Source: JACOMY01 sp046233115 (GTDB taxonomy: Bacteria; Pseudomonadota; Alphaproteobacteria; Kiloniellales; JACOMY01). From it: a DNA stretch of 64,000 nt. How positions within the stretch are numbered: the first letter of the stretch is position 1; each line of letters opens with the position of its first letter. The translations under genes were made by a program, and so were the position numbers. This document shows, in pieces, positions 9,697-19,214 of this stretch. The DNA is taken from contig JBJXHM010000005.1 of assembly GCA_046233115.1 (NCBI GenBank), positions 347,807 through 411,806 of the forward strand, in the 5' to 3' direction. The notes under the pieces were generated by a model. That model searched no databases. It saw nothing but the letters and a program-made list of their open reading frames with translations, and was not told where the DNA came from.

Positions 9697-9830
9697 CCCC
9701 TGTACCTCCTGAAGCCCGGCATCAAGCGCGATCCCCTCCGGCGTTGGGCCCCGACCAGTACCTGCACGACCCGATCCCCCACGCGCGCCACTTCATCGCG
9801 CGTGTCGACCACGACAGGACGTCAAGAAAG
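9697..9830 (+). pseudogene. Decayed copy of the 8034 gene with an internal deletion
   Basis: The first 46 bases after 'ctgtacctcctgaagcccgg' match the start of the 8034 gene almost perfectly, then the sequence jumps to the segment matching that gene from about 8395 (ccgaccagtacctgcacgac), so roughly 300 bp are missing. The jump lies at similar short words (gctgggcc / gctgggtcc), which suggests slippage or short-homology deletion. The two halves are out of frame and the ATG has become CTG, so it is not a working gene. Confidence 0.8.
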
Positions 9831-11336
9831 GCCGCTGGGGCCCTCGCCCGATCGCCTACCCAGCAAGGCCAGAATGGCAAGCGCTGAGACAAACGTCACC
9901 AGCGCCAGGAGGCTGGTCAGGTCACGAAAGGCGGCGGCGTAGGCCTCGATCAGCCGCGACCGGGCGAGGTCGGGAAGCAGACCCGCGGCCTGGGCGAGAT
10001 CGCCTGCCGCCAAGAACCGGGCAGCCTCCGCAAGATCGCCGGTCGCGGTCAGCGACAGGCCCGAAAGGGTAAGTGCAGCCAGCAGGGCGTTGACCAGGGC
10101 GAGCGAGACACCCTCGCCGGCAACCCGGACGGTGCTGAAGATCCCCGTTGCCATGCCCGCGCGCTCCTTGGGCACGACGCTGACCGACAGGCCGTCCATC
10201 AAGCCCCAGGGAAAGGCCGTGCCGAAGCCGATCAGCAGCATCGGCGCCGCGCTGGCGAAAGCGCCCTCGCCGGGATCGACGCGGCCCAGCCATAAGAGAC
10301 CGAGCGCCGCCAGCAACAGGCCGCCACCCGACAGCAGCCCGGGCGAAATCCAGGCCGTGAGGTTCGCAGCAAGGAGGGGCACGGCCAGCATCGGCGCCGA
10401 GAGGGCAACCATGAGGAGCCCCGCCTCGATCTCGTTCAGCCCCTCGATACCGATGAAACGCAGCGGCAGGACGACCAGCAGCACGACATAGCTGGCACAG
10501 GTCGCGACCGGCAGGAGCTGAACCCCGATGAAACGCCGGTAGCGAAAGAGAGACAGGTCGAGCATCGGCCGATGGGCCCGGCGCTCGACCAGCACGAAGC
10601 CCAGCAGCAGCACCAGGACGGCAGCCGAGAGCGCCAGCACCGGGTAACTGGCCCAGCCCTCCGACGGCGCCTCGACCACGGCCACGGTCAGGCAGCCGAG
10701 CGTTGCCGAGAAGAGCAGCAGGCCGGGCCAGTCGAGGCGCCCGGCCGCCGGGTCGCGGGTCTCCCGCATGTGCGGCAGACCGAGCCCCAGGGCGAGCAAA
10801 GCGAGCAAGGTCCCCGACAGGAAGATCGCCCGCCAGTGCAGAAGGTCGATCAGCAGCCCCGTCAGCGGCGGACCGAAGGCGAGGCCCAGACCGAAGGCCG
10901 TGCCGACCAGGCTGAAGGCGCGCACCCTCGCCCGCCCCTCTCCCTCCTGGGCGAGCGCTGCCGTTCCGCCGGCCAGCGCCGCCGCGGCGGCCAGCCCCTG
11001 CAGCCCGCGGAGCAGGTCGAGCAGCAAGAGCGTCGGCGCAGCCCCGAGCGCCAAGGAGGTCACCGCGAAGCCGCCGACCCCGAGCGCGAAGACCCGCTTG
11101 CGTCCGTAGCGGTCTGCCAAGCTGCCGGCCGCCATGAGACTGGCCCCGAAGGTCAGCATGAAGGCGTTGGTGATCCAAAGCAGCGCTGCCGGGTCGCCGC
11201 CGAGGTCGCGGGCGATCGCCGGCGTGGCAACCGCTCCGCCGGTGAAGGACAGTGGCAGGGCCAGGGCCGCCAGGCATACGGCACCGAGAAGCGGGTGGTC
11301 GGGCATTGCGCGTAGGGGGCGCGTGACAGCGGACAT
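9822..11336 (-). CDS. MFS drug-efflux-type transporter (DHA2/EmrB-QacA group)
   Basis: Inner-membrane exporter of about 504 residues, with the length and hydrophobic pattern of a 14-helix DHA2 transporter. Motif A is LADRYGRKRVFALG after the second helix; motif C-like text occurs near GTAFGLGLAFGPPLTGLLID. I start at ATG 11336 (MSAVTRPLRAMPDHPLLG), which has AGAGGA 6 nt upstream; the frame open to 11432 is upstream DNA. It is divergent from a LysR gene, which probably controls it. Substrate unknown. Confidence 0.9.
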   Translation of the reverse strand: MSAVTRPLRAMPDHPLLGAVCLAALALPLSFTGGAVATPAIARDLGGDPAALLWITNAFMLTFGASLMAAGSLADRYGRKRVFALGVGGFAVTSLALGAAPTLLLLDLLRGLQGLAAAAALAGGTAALAQEGEGRARVRAFSLVGTAFGLGLAFGPPLTGLLIDLLHWRAIFLSGTLLALLALGLGLPHMRETRDPAAGRLDWPGLLLFSATLGCLTVAVVEAPSEGWASYPVLALSAAVLVLLLGFVLVERRAHRPMLDLSLFRYRRFIGVQLLPVATCASYVVLLVVLPLRFIGIEGLNEIEAGLLMVALSAPMLAVPLLAANLTAWISPGLLSGGGLLLAALGLLWLGRVDPGEGAFASAAPMLLIGFGTAFPWGLMDGLSVSVVPKERAGMATGIFSTVRVAGEGVSLALVNALLAALTLSGLSLTATGDLAEAARFLAAGDLAQAAGLLPDLARSRLIEAYAAAFRDLTSLLALVTFVSALAILALLGRRSGEGPSGLS

Positions 11337-11491
11337 GCAGATCCTCTTGGCAAAGGGGGTTGGCCGACCCGGATCGGCCTTGCCGCCACGGACGCCGGAC
11401 CACTGGATCGGCAGCCTAAAAAGGAGATTCACATGGATAAACGGGCATAAACTCTTTTAATTACGGAGGTAAACGCTCTAATATTGGCAGG

Positions 11492-12388
11492 ATGCACAGC
11501 CTGACCGGGATCGTCTCCTTCGTTCATGCGGCCGAACACCTGAGCTTCGTCACGGCGGGCCGGGCGCTGGGCATTTCTCCGTCCGCCGTCGGCAAGAACG
11601 TCGCCAAGCTCGAACAGACGATGGGCACACGCCTGCTGCATCGTACCACCCGGCGCATTGCGCTGACCGAGGAAGGCGCGCTCTTCTACGAGCGCTGCCG
11701 GCGCATTCTCGACGACCTGCGGGAGGCCGAGACGCTCCTCACCGACAGCGCCGGGACGCCGCGCGGTCGCCTGCGGGTCAGCCTGCCGACCATCGGCTAC
11801 CGCTTCCTGCTGCCGGTGATCCCGGAGTTTCGCCGGCTTTACCCTGAGATCGAGCTCGACATCGACTTCAACGACCGGCTGGTCAACCCGGTCGAAGAGG
11901 GACTGGACGCCGTGATCCGCAGCGGCATGCTGGAGGATTCCAGCCTGATGTCGCGCCGCCTGGGTCCCTTCCGCTTCCTGCTTTGCGCCGCCCCCGCCTA
12001 TCTGGAGGCGCGGGGCCGGCCGCAACGCCCCGGCGAGCTGGAGCAACACGACTGCCTGCGCTTCCGCTATCCCAACTCCGGCCAGCTCCAGACCTGGCAG
12101 CTTGCCGACGCCGAGGCTGTCGATCCCTTCCGCGGGCCGGCGCCGCTCACCTGCAACAACATGGAGGCGCTACGCGGTGCGGCGATCGCCGGTCTGGGGA
12201 TTGCCTGCATGCCTGACTTTCTAGCCCGCGACGCCCTCGAGGCCGGCAGCCTGGAGCAGGTGCTGGAGGGTCATCTGGCCGATCCCGGCCAGTTCACCCT
12301 CCTCTGGCCCTCCAGCCGCCACCTCTCCCCCAGACTGCGCGTCTTCGTGGACTTCCTGGCCGAGAGGCTCTTCCAAGACCCGTTCTGA
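11492..12388 (+). CDS. LysR-family transcriptional regulator
   Basis: 298 residues with the N-terminal LysR winged HTH (FVHAAEHLSFVTAGRALGISPSAVGKNVAKLEQTMGTRLL) and the C-terminal LysR substrate-binding fold (RLRVSLPTIGYRFLLPVIPEF; ELDIDFNDRLVNPVEEGLDAVIR). It is transcribed away from the MFS gene across a 155-bp gap that should hold both promoters and the operator; the classical layout suggests it regulates that exporter. Its 3' end abuts the CRISPR-Cas locus and is intact. Confidence 0.92.
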   Translation: MHSLTGIVSFVHAAEHLSFVTAGRALGISPSAVGKNVAKLEQTMGTRLLHRTTRRIALTEEGALFYERCRRILDDLREAETLLTDSAGTPRGRLRVSLPTIGYRFLLPVIPEFRRLYPEIELDIDFNDRLVNPVEEGLDAVIRSGMLEDSSLMSRRLGPFRFLLCAAPAYLEARGRPQRPGELEQHDCLRFRYPNSGQLQTWQLADAEAVDPFRGPAPLTCNNMEALRGAAIAGLGIACMPDFLARDALEAGSLEQVLEGHLADPGQFTLLWPSSRHLSPRLRVFVDFLAERLFQDPF

Positions 12389-12401
12389 TGCCTCCATCCG
12401 C

Positions 12402-12565
12402 GCGGCCGCGCCTTGCCCCAGTAGGACAGGGGATCGCGGGGGTTCACGGCGCCGGCCTACCGGTCCTGATCTCCCCGGCCCTGATCTCCCCGGTCCTGAT
12501 CTCCAGCGGGTTGGCGCCGAAGGCCTCGCGCACGTGGCGGGCGAAGCGCGCACGCGAGGCGTAGC
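12402..12565 (-). repeat. Remnant copy of the AraC-regulator/cas3 junction (left direct repeat of the CRISPR-Cas locus)
   Basis: This 164-bp segment is nearly identical to 28183-28376. Read on the minus strand it holds the last codons of the AraC regulator (HVREAFGANPLEIRTG), its stop, and the overlapping GTG plus about 15 codons of cas3 (NPRDPLSYWGKAR). The difference in length, 30 bp, is exactly two units of the 15-bp tandem repeat (three here, five at the other end). The fragment is not a gene; it lies between LysR and the far end of array 1, so it forms a direct repeat around the entire CRISPR-Cas module. Confidence 0.9.
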
Positions 12566-12600
12566 GGCGATGACGCCTCCACGCCGGCGCACACCATCGC

Positions 12601-15600
12601 CGCCTCATCCCCGCGCGTGCGGGGAACACACGATCCGCCCGCCCGGAATCGCCCGCCCGCCCGGTTCATCCCCGCGCGTGCGGGGAACACGTTGGTTGAC
12701 CTGCACGCCCCGGACCCGGAGACCGGTTCATCCCCGCGCGTGCGGGGAACACGGCCATGCTGGTCACGGTGAAGGTCCGCCCCGCGGTTCATCCCCGCGC
12801 GTGCGGGGAACACTGCTACGGCTGGAGGACGGCGCCGGATGAGGGCGGTTCATCCCCGCGCGTGCGGGGAACACGTTCAGGGCCGCGGTGACGCTGTCCA
12901 TGAGACCGGTTCATCCCCGCGCGTGCGGGGAACACGTCCAGAGCTGCAGCCCGCCGCCGTCCAGGCTCGGTTCATCCCCGCGCGTGCGGGGAACACGGCT
13001 ACTACGCCTGCGCGGCCGTCCTGGAGACCGGTTCATCCCCGCGCGTGCGGGGAACACACCACCGACGGCAGCGGCCCGCCCTGGTCGCGCGGTTCATCCC
13101 CGCGCGTGCGGGGAACACTCGTGGGTCATGCAGCCGTCGAGGCTGATTTCCGGTTCATCCCCGCGCGTGCGGGGAACACACGGTCAACTTTCGTGGAGAT
13201 GAGCTTTACGGCGGTTCATCCCCGCGCGTGCGGGGAACACGGTCGGCTTGACCAGCAGCAGGCCGGCCAGGCGGGTTCATCCCCGCGCGTGCGGGGAACA
13301 CGCGGCTATGATCCAACCGGCGTCAGGCATTGGCGGTTCATCCCCGCGCGTGCGGGGAACACTCCATAGCTCTCTTCCGAACAATCACCACTCGCGGTTC
13401 ATCCCCGCGCGTGCGGGGAACACTCGATGTTGGGGTGGACTGCCGGAAAGATGACCGGTTCATCCCCGCGCGTGCGGGGAACACGAGTGCTTCAGGTTGG
13501 CCAGTGCCCAGACCAACGGTTCATCCCCGCGCGTGCGGGGAACACACCAGGCCGGCCCAATGCATCAGCCCGTTGGACGGTTCATCCCCGCGCGTGCGGG
13601 GAACACCAGGCCTCGCTGTTGAACCTGCCGGATGCGACCGGTTCATCCCCGCGCGTGCGGGGAACACGCGCAGACCTCGCTCTCCAGCCGGCTGTCGGTC
13701 GGTTCATCCCCGCGCGTGCGGGGAACACGGTCGACCTGGCGCCACTCCAGCCCGCCGGCCTCGGTTCATCCCCGCGCGTGCGGGGAACACAGTTCTTCAG
13801 TCACGTCGACCAGGGCCGTGAGCGGTTCATCCCCGCGCGTGCGGGGAACACGCCCGCAGCTTGTCCGGCAGGAACCTGTCCTGCGGTTCATCCCCGCGCG
13901 TGCGGGGAACACGCCGCGGTCGACAAGGACCAGGCGAAGATCGTCGGTTCATCCCCGCGCGTGCGGGGAACACGAGGACGAGATGGGCCGCACCGAGAAC
14001 ACGGCCGGTTCATCCCCGCGCGTGCGGGGAACACCACCCTTCACGCAGCTCCGGCGGAACCCATGCCGGTTCATCCCCGCGCGTGCGGGGAACACCAGTA
14101 CATGCAGTATGAGGGCTATCCCGCGCGCGGTTCATCCCCGCGCGTGCGGGGAACACCCGGCAACCGGCATGTGGGAAGGAAGCGTGCCCGGTTCATCCCC
14201 GCGCGTGCGGGGAACACGCACGGGCTCCGAACTGGATGGCCGCCGTGGTCGGTTCATCCCCGCGCGTGCGGGGAACACTCGCGGGTCAAAAACACCGGCG
14301 CTCCATCGGCCGGTTCATCCCCGCGCGTGCGGGGAACACCATCCGATCGCCTGATTGCAAATGAGGAATGGCGGTTCATCCCCGCGCGTGCGGGGAACAC
14401 GTGTCCAAGCTCCATGCCGTGCCCAGCGGTGGCGGTTCATCCCCGCGCGTGCGGGGAACACGCCGACCGGGCAGCTGCAGGAGGCGCTGGATCGCGGTTC
14501 ATCCCCGCGCGTGCGGGGAACACCCGGGGAGGCGCCAGCGGCGGAAGAGGGCCAGCGGTTCATCCCCGCGCGTGCGGGGAACACGATCTCGGCTGCGTCG
14601 GTCGGCATGATGTTTGCGGTTCATCCCCGCGCGTGCGGGGAACACGGCTTCCTGGTCGAGCGCCTTTTCGGCTTCCTCGGTTCATCCCCGCGCGTGCGGG
14701 GAACACAACCTTGGCATAGTTCAAAATACTCACCGGCTCGGTTCATCCCCGCGCGTGCGGGGAACACGGCACCTCGTCCGGCCAGGTCCGCATCAGCGGC
14801 GGTTCATCCCCGCGCGTGCGGGGAACACGCGGTCACGAGCGTGCGGGTGGTGTAGGTGTCCGGTTCATCCCCGCGCGTGCGGGGAACACATTCTCGTCGG
14901 TCATCGTTCCAATCCCCACTCCGGTTCATCCCCGCGCGTGCGGGGAACACAACTGCACCGCAGCACTGGTCATGAGCGGCCACGGTTCATCCCCGCGCGT
15001 GCGGGGAACACGTCGAGCGCGCTGGCACAGATCGGCGAGAGCGTCGGTTCATCCCCGCGCGTGCGGGGAACACAGGTTCCATGGCCGAGAGAGAAGTTTG
15101 AAGCTCGGTTCATCCCCGCGCGTGCGGGGAACACCGGGTGAAGAGCACCGTGTCGCCTACTGCGGGCGGTTCATCCCCGCGCGTGCGGGGAACACGTAAC
15201 CCTGCGCCCATGCGAGCGCCTCGTCCTGGGTTCATCCCCGCGCGTGCGGGGAACACGAGGTGCGCGGCTGGCCGCAGGATGTCCCGCTCGGTTCATCCCC
15301 GCGCGTGCGGGGAACACAGGATCGGCTCCACGTCGACCTGGGTCATGCCCGGTTCATCCCCGCGCGTGCGGGGAACACGAGATGAACGGTGTGGGGATGA
15401 AGCAGGCCGACGGTTCATCCCCGCGCGTGCGGGGAACACACACCGCCTGCGCCAGGCGATACCCGCAACACCGGTTCATCCCCGCGCGTGCGGGGAACAC
15501 GCCACCCCAGCTCCTCGATACGAGACATGCACTCGGTTCATCCCCGCGCGTGCGGGGAACACCTGGTCGACCTGGACGCCCCGGACCCGGCGTCCGGTTC

Positions 15601-16477
15601 ATCCCCGCGCGTGCGGGGAACACGAGATGAACGGTGTGGGGATGAAGCAGGCCGACGGTTCATCCCCGCGCGTGCGGGGAACACTGGCGAGCCGTCGGCG
15701 TCGGAGAACCAGAAGAAGGTTCATCCCCGCGCGTGCGGGGAACACTCGCTCATGCCGCCGCACGCTCCGCCTGCTGCCGGTTCATCCCCGCGCGTGCGGG
15801 GAACACTTCCGCCGCTTCGGCAGCGCGAAGGGCTTGACCGGTTCATCCCCGCGCGTGCGGGGAACACGAGCGTTTCGGCGAGCTGGCGTCCGTCTCGGCG
15901 GGTTCATCCCCGCGCGTGCGGGGAACACGCAGGACTGCGGTCTCCATCTCACTCTCCCTTCGGTTCATCCCCGCGCGTGCGGGGAACACGTAGCGATTTC
16001 CGCCGGTAAAACTCGGCGACACGGTTCATCCCCGCGCGTGCGGGGAACACCCGCTCAGCTAGGTATTGGATGGGGATGATGCCGGTTCATCCCCGCGCGT
16101 GCGGGGAACACCTCGTCGGCCGTCTCCTGCCTCATGCGGCCGGCGGTTCATCCCCGCGCGTGCGGGGAACACGTCAGCTATCGGCAGCGCCCAGTTCGGC
16201 GCGCCGGTTCATCCCCGCGCGTGCGGGGAACACGCCCGGCAATCGCCACGGGGCCATAGAGTCCCCGGTTCATCCCCGCGCGTGCGGGGAACACCATCGC
16301 CTCGGTGGTCCGGTAGTCCTGGACCTCGGTTCATCCCCGCGCGTGCGGGGAACACGACTGAGAAAGAACGAGTTGAGGCAGTTAAGGCGGTTCATCCCCG
16401 CGCGTGCGGGGAACACTTTTCTGGGTGAGTATTGCCAGGCCGGTGGCGCGGTTCATCCCCGCGCGTGCGGGGAACAC
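12601..16477 (-). CRISPR. Type I-E CRISPR array 1: 64 repeats, 63 spacers
   Basis: 29-bp repeats (on the plus strand cggttcatcc... ending ggggaacac) recur with a 61-bp period; 58 spacers are 32 nt and five are 33 nt (for example 12691-12723 and 13729-13761). The palindromic core is CCCCGC-ACGC-GCGGGG and the predicted crRNA 5' handle is AUGAACCG, so the transcribed strand is minus. The repeat at 12601 has two changes (cgcctcat) and marks the leader-distal end. The first base of the repeat varies at 13273, 15228, 15717 and 15900. The spacer at 15379-15410 is repeated exactly at 15624-15655. All long open frames here are translations of the repeat and are not genes. Confidence 0.99.
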
Positions 16478-16569
16478 TCTGGCTGGAAGCCATTGTAGAA
16501 GCGTAATTTTTACCATGTCAAAAAATCTACCGGCGTTCCGGCTTCGTTCCAGGCCCCGGGAGCGGCCGG
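16478..16569 (-). promoter_or_regulatory. Leader and promoter of CRISPR array 1
   Basis: AT-rich gap between cas2 and the array. On the minus strand a strong sigma70-like promoter is visible: TTGACA (16521-16516), an 18-bp spacer and TACAAT (16497-16492). Transcription would begin a few bases before the first repeat. The 60 bp next to the repeat align base for base with the leader of array 2 (shared TCTGGC..GAAGC.ATTG on the plus strand next to the repeat), so this is also where new spacers should be added. Confidence 0.85.
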
Positions 16570-16872
16570 TCAGGAGGGCTCGTCGGAGCCTTCCTCCAGC
16601 GGGTGGAACCTTACCAGAGTGAGGCCGTCGATGTCCGTCGGTTCGCGGCGGTTGGCGCCGATGCTGTCGAAGGAAAAGCCGCTGTCGTTGCGCGCCTGCC
16701 AGGCGATCACCGCCGAGCCCGCGCCGATCAGGGCGCAGGTCTCCTCCCAGATCCGCTCGCGGGTGCGGCGGGAGTAGCTGCCGACGTAGACCCCGGCGCG
16801 GATCTCCGCCAACCAGAGCGACAGCCGCCCGCGCAGCCGCGGCGGCGCATTCTCAACCACGATGACCAGCAT
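16570..16872 (-). CDS. cas2: CRISPR-associated endoribonuclease-like protein Cas2 (type I-E)
   Basis: 100 residues beginning MLVIVVENAPPRLRGRLSLW, closely following Escherichia coli Cas2e (MLVVVTENVPPRLRGRLAIW). It contains RAGVYVGSYSRRTRERIWEE and the C-terminal IGANRRPT-type text (GANRREPTDIDGLTLVRF). It forms the spacer-integration complex with Cas1. The true start, ATG 16872, lies inside the end of cas1 (20-bp overlap); the longer frame upstream is cas1 read out of frame. It is the last cas gene before the array 1 leader. Confidence 0.97.
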   Translation of the reverse strand: MLVIVVENAPPRLRGRLSLWLAEIRAGVYVGSYSRRTRERIWEETCALIGAGSAVIAWQARNDSGFSFDSIGANRREPTDIDGLTLVRFHPLEEGSDEPS

Positions 16873-17794
16873 CGCCGCTCGGCTCCTCCGGCAAGGCGGG
16901 GGGCATACCCTCCGGCGCCGCCTCGGGCAGCGGCAGGCCGCCGGCGGCCAGCACCGCGGCGATGGTGGGCACGATGCGTTCCAGCAGGTTCGTGCGGCGG
17001 AACATGTCGCGACACTCCAGCCTGACCGCCCGCTCGGCCGGCCCCTGCAGGGACTTGCCCTTGGCAGCGCGCCCGGCGACGCGGAAGGCGGCCGGCACCA
17101 CGGTCTCGAACTTGAAGAGGTCGGCGATATCGTAGACGAAGGAGAGCGGCTTGCCCCGATGCAGAAAGCCGATGGCGGGGGCATAGCCGGCCGCCAGCAC
17201 CGCCGCCTCGGTCACGCCGTAGAGGCAGGCCGTCGCCGCCGAGAGGCAGCGGTTCGGCAGGTCGCTCACGTCCCAGGCCTCGGGGTCGTAGTCGCGCCGC
17301 CGCCAGGAGACGCCGTAGTCCTTGGCCAGCATGCGGTACTGCTCGCGCACCCGCATGCCCTCGATGCCGCGGAGCTGATCGACCGAGCGGCGCGAGGGCG
17401 CCTCCTCGCCGAAGCGCAGGCGGAACATCTCGCGCACCACCTTCAGCCGCGCCTCCTCGTCCAGCGCGGTGCGGGCCTGGTGCAGCAGGCGGTCGGCCCG
17501 GGCCCCGCCCGGCTGGCCGGCGGCATAGAGCCGGACCCCGGCCTCTCCCACCCAGACCAGCAGGCAACCGACGCGGGCGGCCAGCGCCACCGCGGCGTGG
17601 GTGATGGTCACCCCCGGCTCCAGCATCAGGCAGGCGAGACCGCCGACCGGGATCTGGACGCGCACGCCGGTCTTGTCCAGCAGCACGAAGGCGCTGTCGC
17701 GCACGTCGACCTCGCCGTACTCCAGGAAGACGATGGAGGCGCGGTCCTTCACCGGCAGCGGCCGCAGCGGCACGAAGTCCGGTGTTGCTGCCAT
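16853..17794 (-). CDS. cas1: CRISPR integrase Cas1 (type I-E)
   Basis: 313-residue integrase that inserts new spacers at the leader end. Metal-binding residues line up with the E. coli set: Glu145 in RGIEGMRVREQY, His212 in GFLHRGKPLSFVYDIADLFKF and Asp225 in the same block. The N-terminal beta domain begins PLPVKDRASIVFLEYGEVDV, typical of I-E. The C-terminus (after residue 290) is Pro/Glu-rich, as in many Cas1e. It overlaps cas2 by 20 bp and follows cas6e with a 10-bp gap. Confidence 0.98.
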   Translation of the reverse strand: MAATPDFVPLRPLPVKDRASIVFLEYGEVDVRDSAFVLLDKTGVRVQIPVGGLACLMLEPGVTITHAAVALAARVGCLLVWVGEAGVRLYAAGQPGGARADRLLHQARTALDEEARLKVVREMFRLRFGEEAPSRRSVDQLRGIEGMRVREQYRMLAKDYGVSWRRRDYDPEAWDVSDLPNRCLSAATACLYGVTEAAVLAAGYAPAIGFLHRGKPLSFVYDIADLFKFETVVPAAFRVAGRAAKGKSLQGPAERAVRLECRDMFRRTNLLERIVPTIAAVLAAGGLPLPEAAPEGMPPALPEEPSGDAGHRG

Positions 17795-17804
17795 CCGCCC
17801 GGCC

Positions 17805-18467
17805 TCAGGCGCGGCGCAGCAGCATCAGCCCGAAGCCGTAGGCCCGGCTGCGCCCGATCCCGGCCACGACCTGCCGCAAGAGCGCGGCCGGCTCGGTCAC
17901 GGTCAGCAGCCCCTCGACCAGCAGCGGGTCGAAGCGGTGCGGCCCGCCCGTCCTGGGCCTGAGCGACACCTCGGCCTCGCCCAGCGCGGTCAGGTGCTCG
18001 GCCGAGAGCGCGGCCCCGGGCAGGCGTGCGCCGAGCCAGTCCGCCGCCGCCGCGGTTAGCGCCTCGCCCTTGGCCTTGGCGTCCTGGGCCAGCGCGATGC
18101 GCCGGCCGCGCGGCCAGGGGCGGTCCTCAGGGCGCGGCGTCGGCTGGCTGACGGTGGCGTTCAGGCGCAGCGAGAAGGCCAGGCGGTCACCGACGGACAG
18201 CTCCGGCGCCCAGTCCTTGCTTTCGAGACGCCAGAGGTTGGTGGCATCGCAGGGCGACCGCGCCGAGAGGATGAGGAACTGGTCCGCTGCCACCCGGCGA
18301 TAGAGGAAATCGCGCGGCCTGCCGCTCTCGCCCAGCAGGCTCCAGACCAGCTTGTGGCCGTTGTCCTCCACCGCCGAGGCGAGCAGCAGGTTGGCGGTGG
18401 CGCCAAGCTGGCCGCCGCGCTTGAGGGTCGCCCGGGTCAGCACTGCGGACGTCACGGTCGCACTCAC
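17805..18467 (-). CDS. cas6e: crRNA-processing endoribonuclease Cas6e (CasE)
   Basis: 220 residues from GTG 18467; the frame open to 18611 is only cas5 sequence out of frame. It cuts the array transcript within each repeat hairpin and stays bound to the crRNA 3' end in Cascade. His38 in DNGHKLVWSLL corresponds to catalytic His20 of E. coli CasE, RPRDFLYR follows it, and the C-terminal glycine-rich loop is GIGRSRAYGFGLMLL. Start and cas5 stop overlap as GTGA. Slightly longer than the E. coli protein (199). Confidence 0.95.
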   Translation of the reverse strand: MSATVTSAVLTRATLKRGGQLGATANLLLASAVEDNGHKLVWSLLGESGRPRDFLYRRVAADQFLILSARSPCDATNLWRLESKDWAPELSVGDRLAFSLRLNATVSQPTPRPEDRPWPRGRRIALAQDAKAKGEALTAAAADWLGARLPGAALSAEHLTALGEAEVSLRPRTGGPHRFDPLLVEGLLTVTEPAALLRQVVAGIGRSRAYGFGLMLLRRA

Positions 18468-19210
18468 GCCGCCGGCTCCTCGGCCTTGGGGATGCGGAAC
18501 AGCAGCTCGGCGCGCGGATCGTGCCGCCGCGGCGCGCTGGAGCGCCAGGCGTCGCGCCGGCTGGAGCGTTCCGCGGCGGTCGCGCCGGTGGCGACGTCGC
18601 CGTCGCACCAAAGCTCCAGGTCCCGTTCGGGCGTAAGGCTGAAGGTCGCCACCGCCGCTTCGATCGTGTCCGCGTCGATGATCTCGGGGTGCGGCGGCCG
18701 GCTCAGGGGGCAGGACTTGCGCCCGAGCGAGAGCTGGTAGTGCGGCCGCTCCAGCGCCTCGCGGAGAATCTCCAGCTCCGGCGCCTCCTCCGTGCCGCCT
18801 GCTTCCACCGGCCGTCGCCAGAGCAGCACCCGGTAGCAGGGGTTCAGATAGTAGCTGCGCTGCGAGAGCACGGTGTTGAGGTCGCCGGCGTCCAGGGACT
18901 CCGCCCAGGTGAGCTGCTCCCGGCCCAGCGCCTTGGCATGGCGCTTCAGGGCGGCGGCGGTCGGCGCCTGGGCGGTGTGATAGTCGACCAGGGGCTGCCC
19001 TGCCCGCTCCACCAGCACGGCAAAGCCGAGCCCGCCGTGCAGGGCGGCCAGGCGCTCCGGCTGATCGCGGCGGATGCCGAGTGCGGCGGCCACCAGGCCC
19101 AGCACCGCCGATTTCGACGGCCGGGACCAGGAGCCGCGCCGCTCGCCCGGCGCGATGTCGCCCCAGGACGCCATCGGCCCGGTCAGGGTGAAGGCGAGAT
19201 AGCGCGGCAT
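18464..19210 (-). CDS. cas5: Cascade subunit Cas5e (CasD)
   Basis: 248 residues from ATG 19210 (MPRYLAFTLTGPMASWGDIAPGERRGSW), which matches the Cas5e N-terminus (LxGPMASWG); the extension to 19276 is cas7 sequence out of frame. It binds the crRNA 5' handle and contacts Cse1. RPSKSAVLGLVAAALGI and YYLNPCYRVLLW are further family text. Start lies 4 bp after the cas7 stop. Confidence 0.96.
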   Translation of the reverse strand: MPRYLAFTLTGPMASWGDIAPGERRGSWSRPSKSAVLGLVAAALGIRRDQPERLAALHGGLGFAVLVERAGQPLVDYHTAQAPTAAALKRHAKALGREQLTWAESLDAGDLNTVLSQRSYYLNPCYRVLLWRRPVEAGGTEEAPELEILREALERPHYQLSLGRKSCPLSRPPHPEIIDADTIEAAVATFSLTPERDLELWCDGDVATGATAAERSSRRDAWRSSAPRRHDPRAELLFRIPKAEEPAA

Positions 19211-19214
19211 GGCC

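Noticed and set aside
12534..16622. Many overlapping open frames with RFIPARAGNT / VHPRACGEH / GSSPRVRGT repeats
   Set aside because: They are translations of the CRISPR repeats in three frames; no ribosome sites, and the period is 61 bp.
16570..17184. 204-residue version of cas2
   Set aside because: The first 104 codons are cas1 read out of frame; the Cas2 family starts at MLVIVV.
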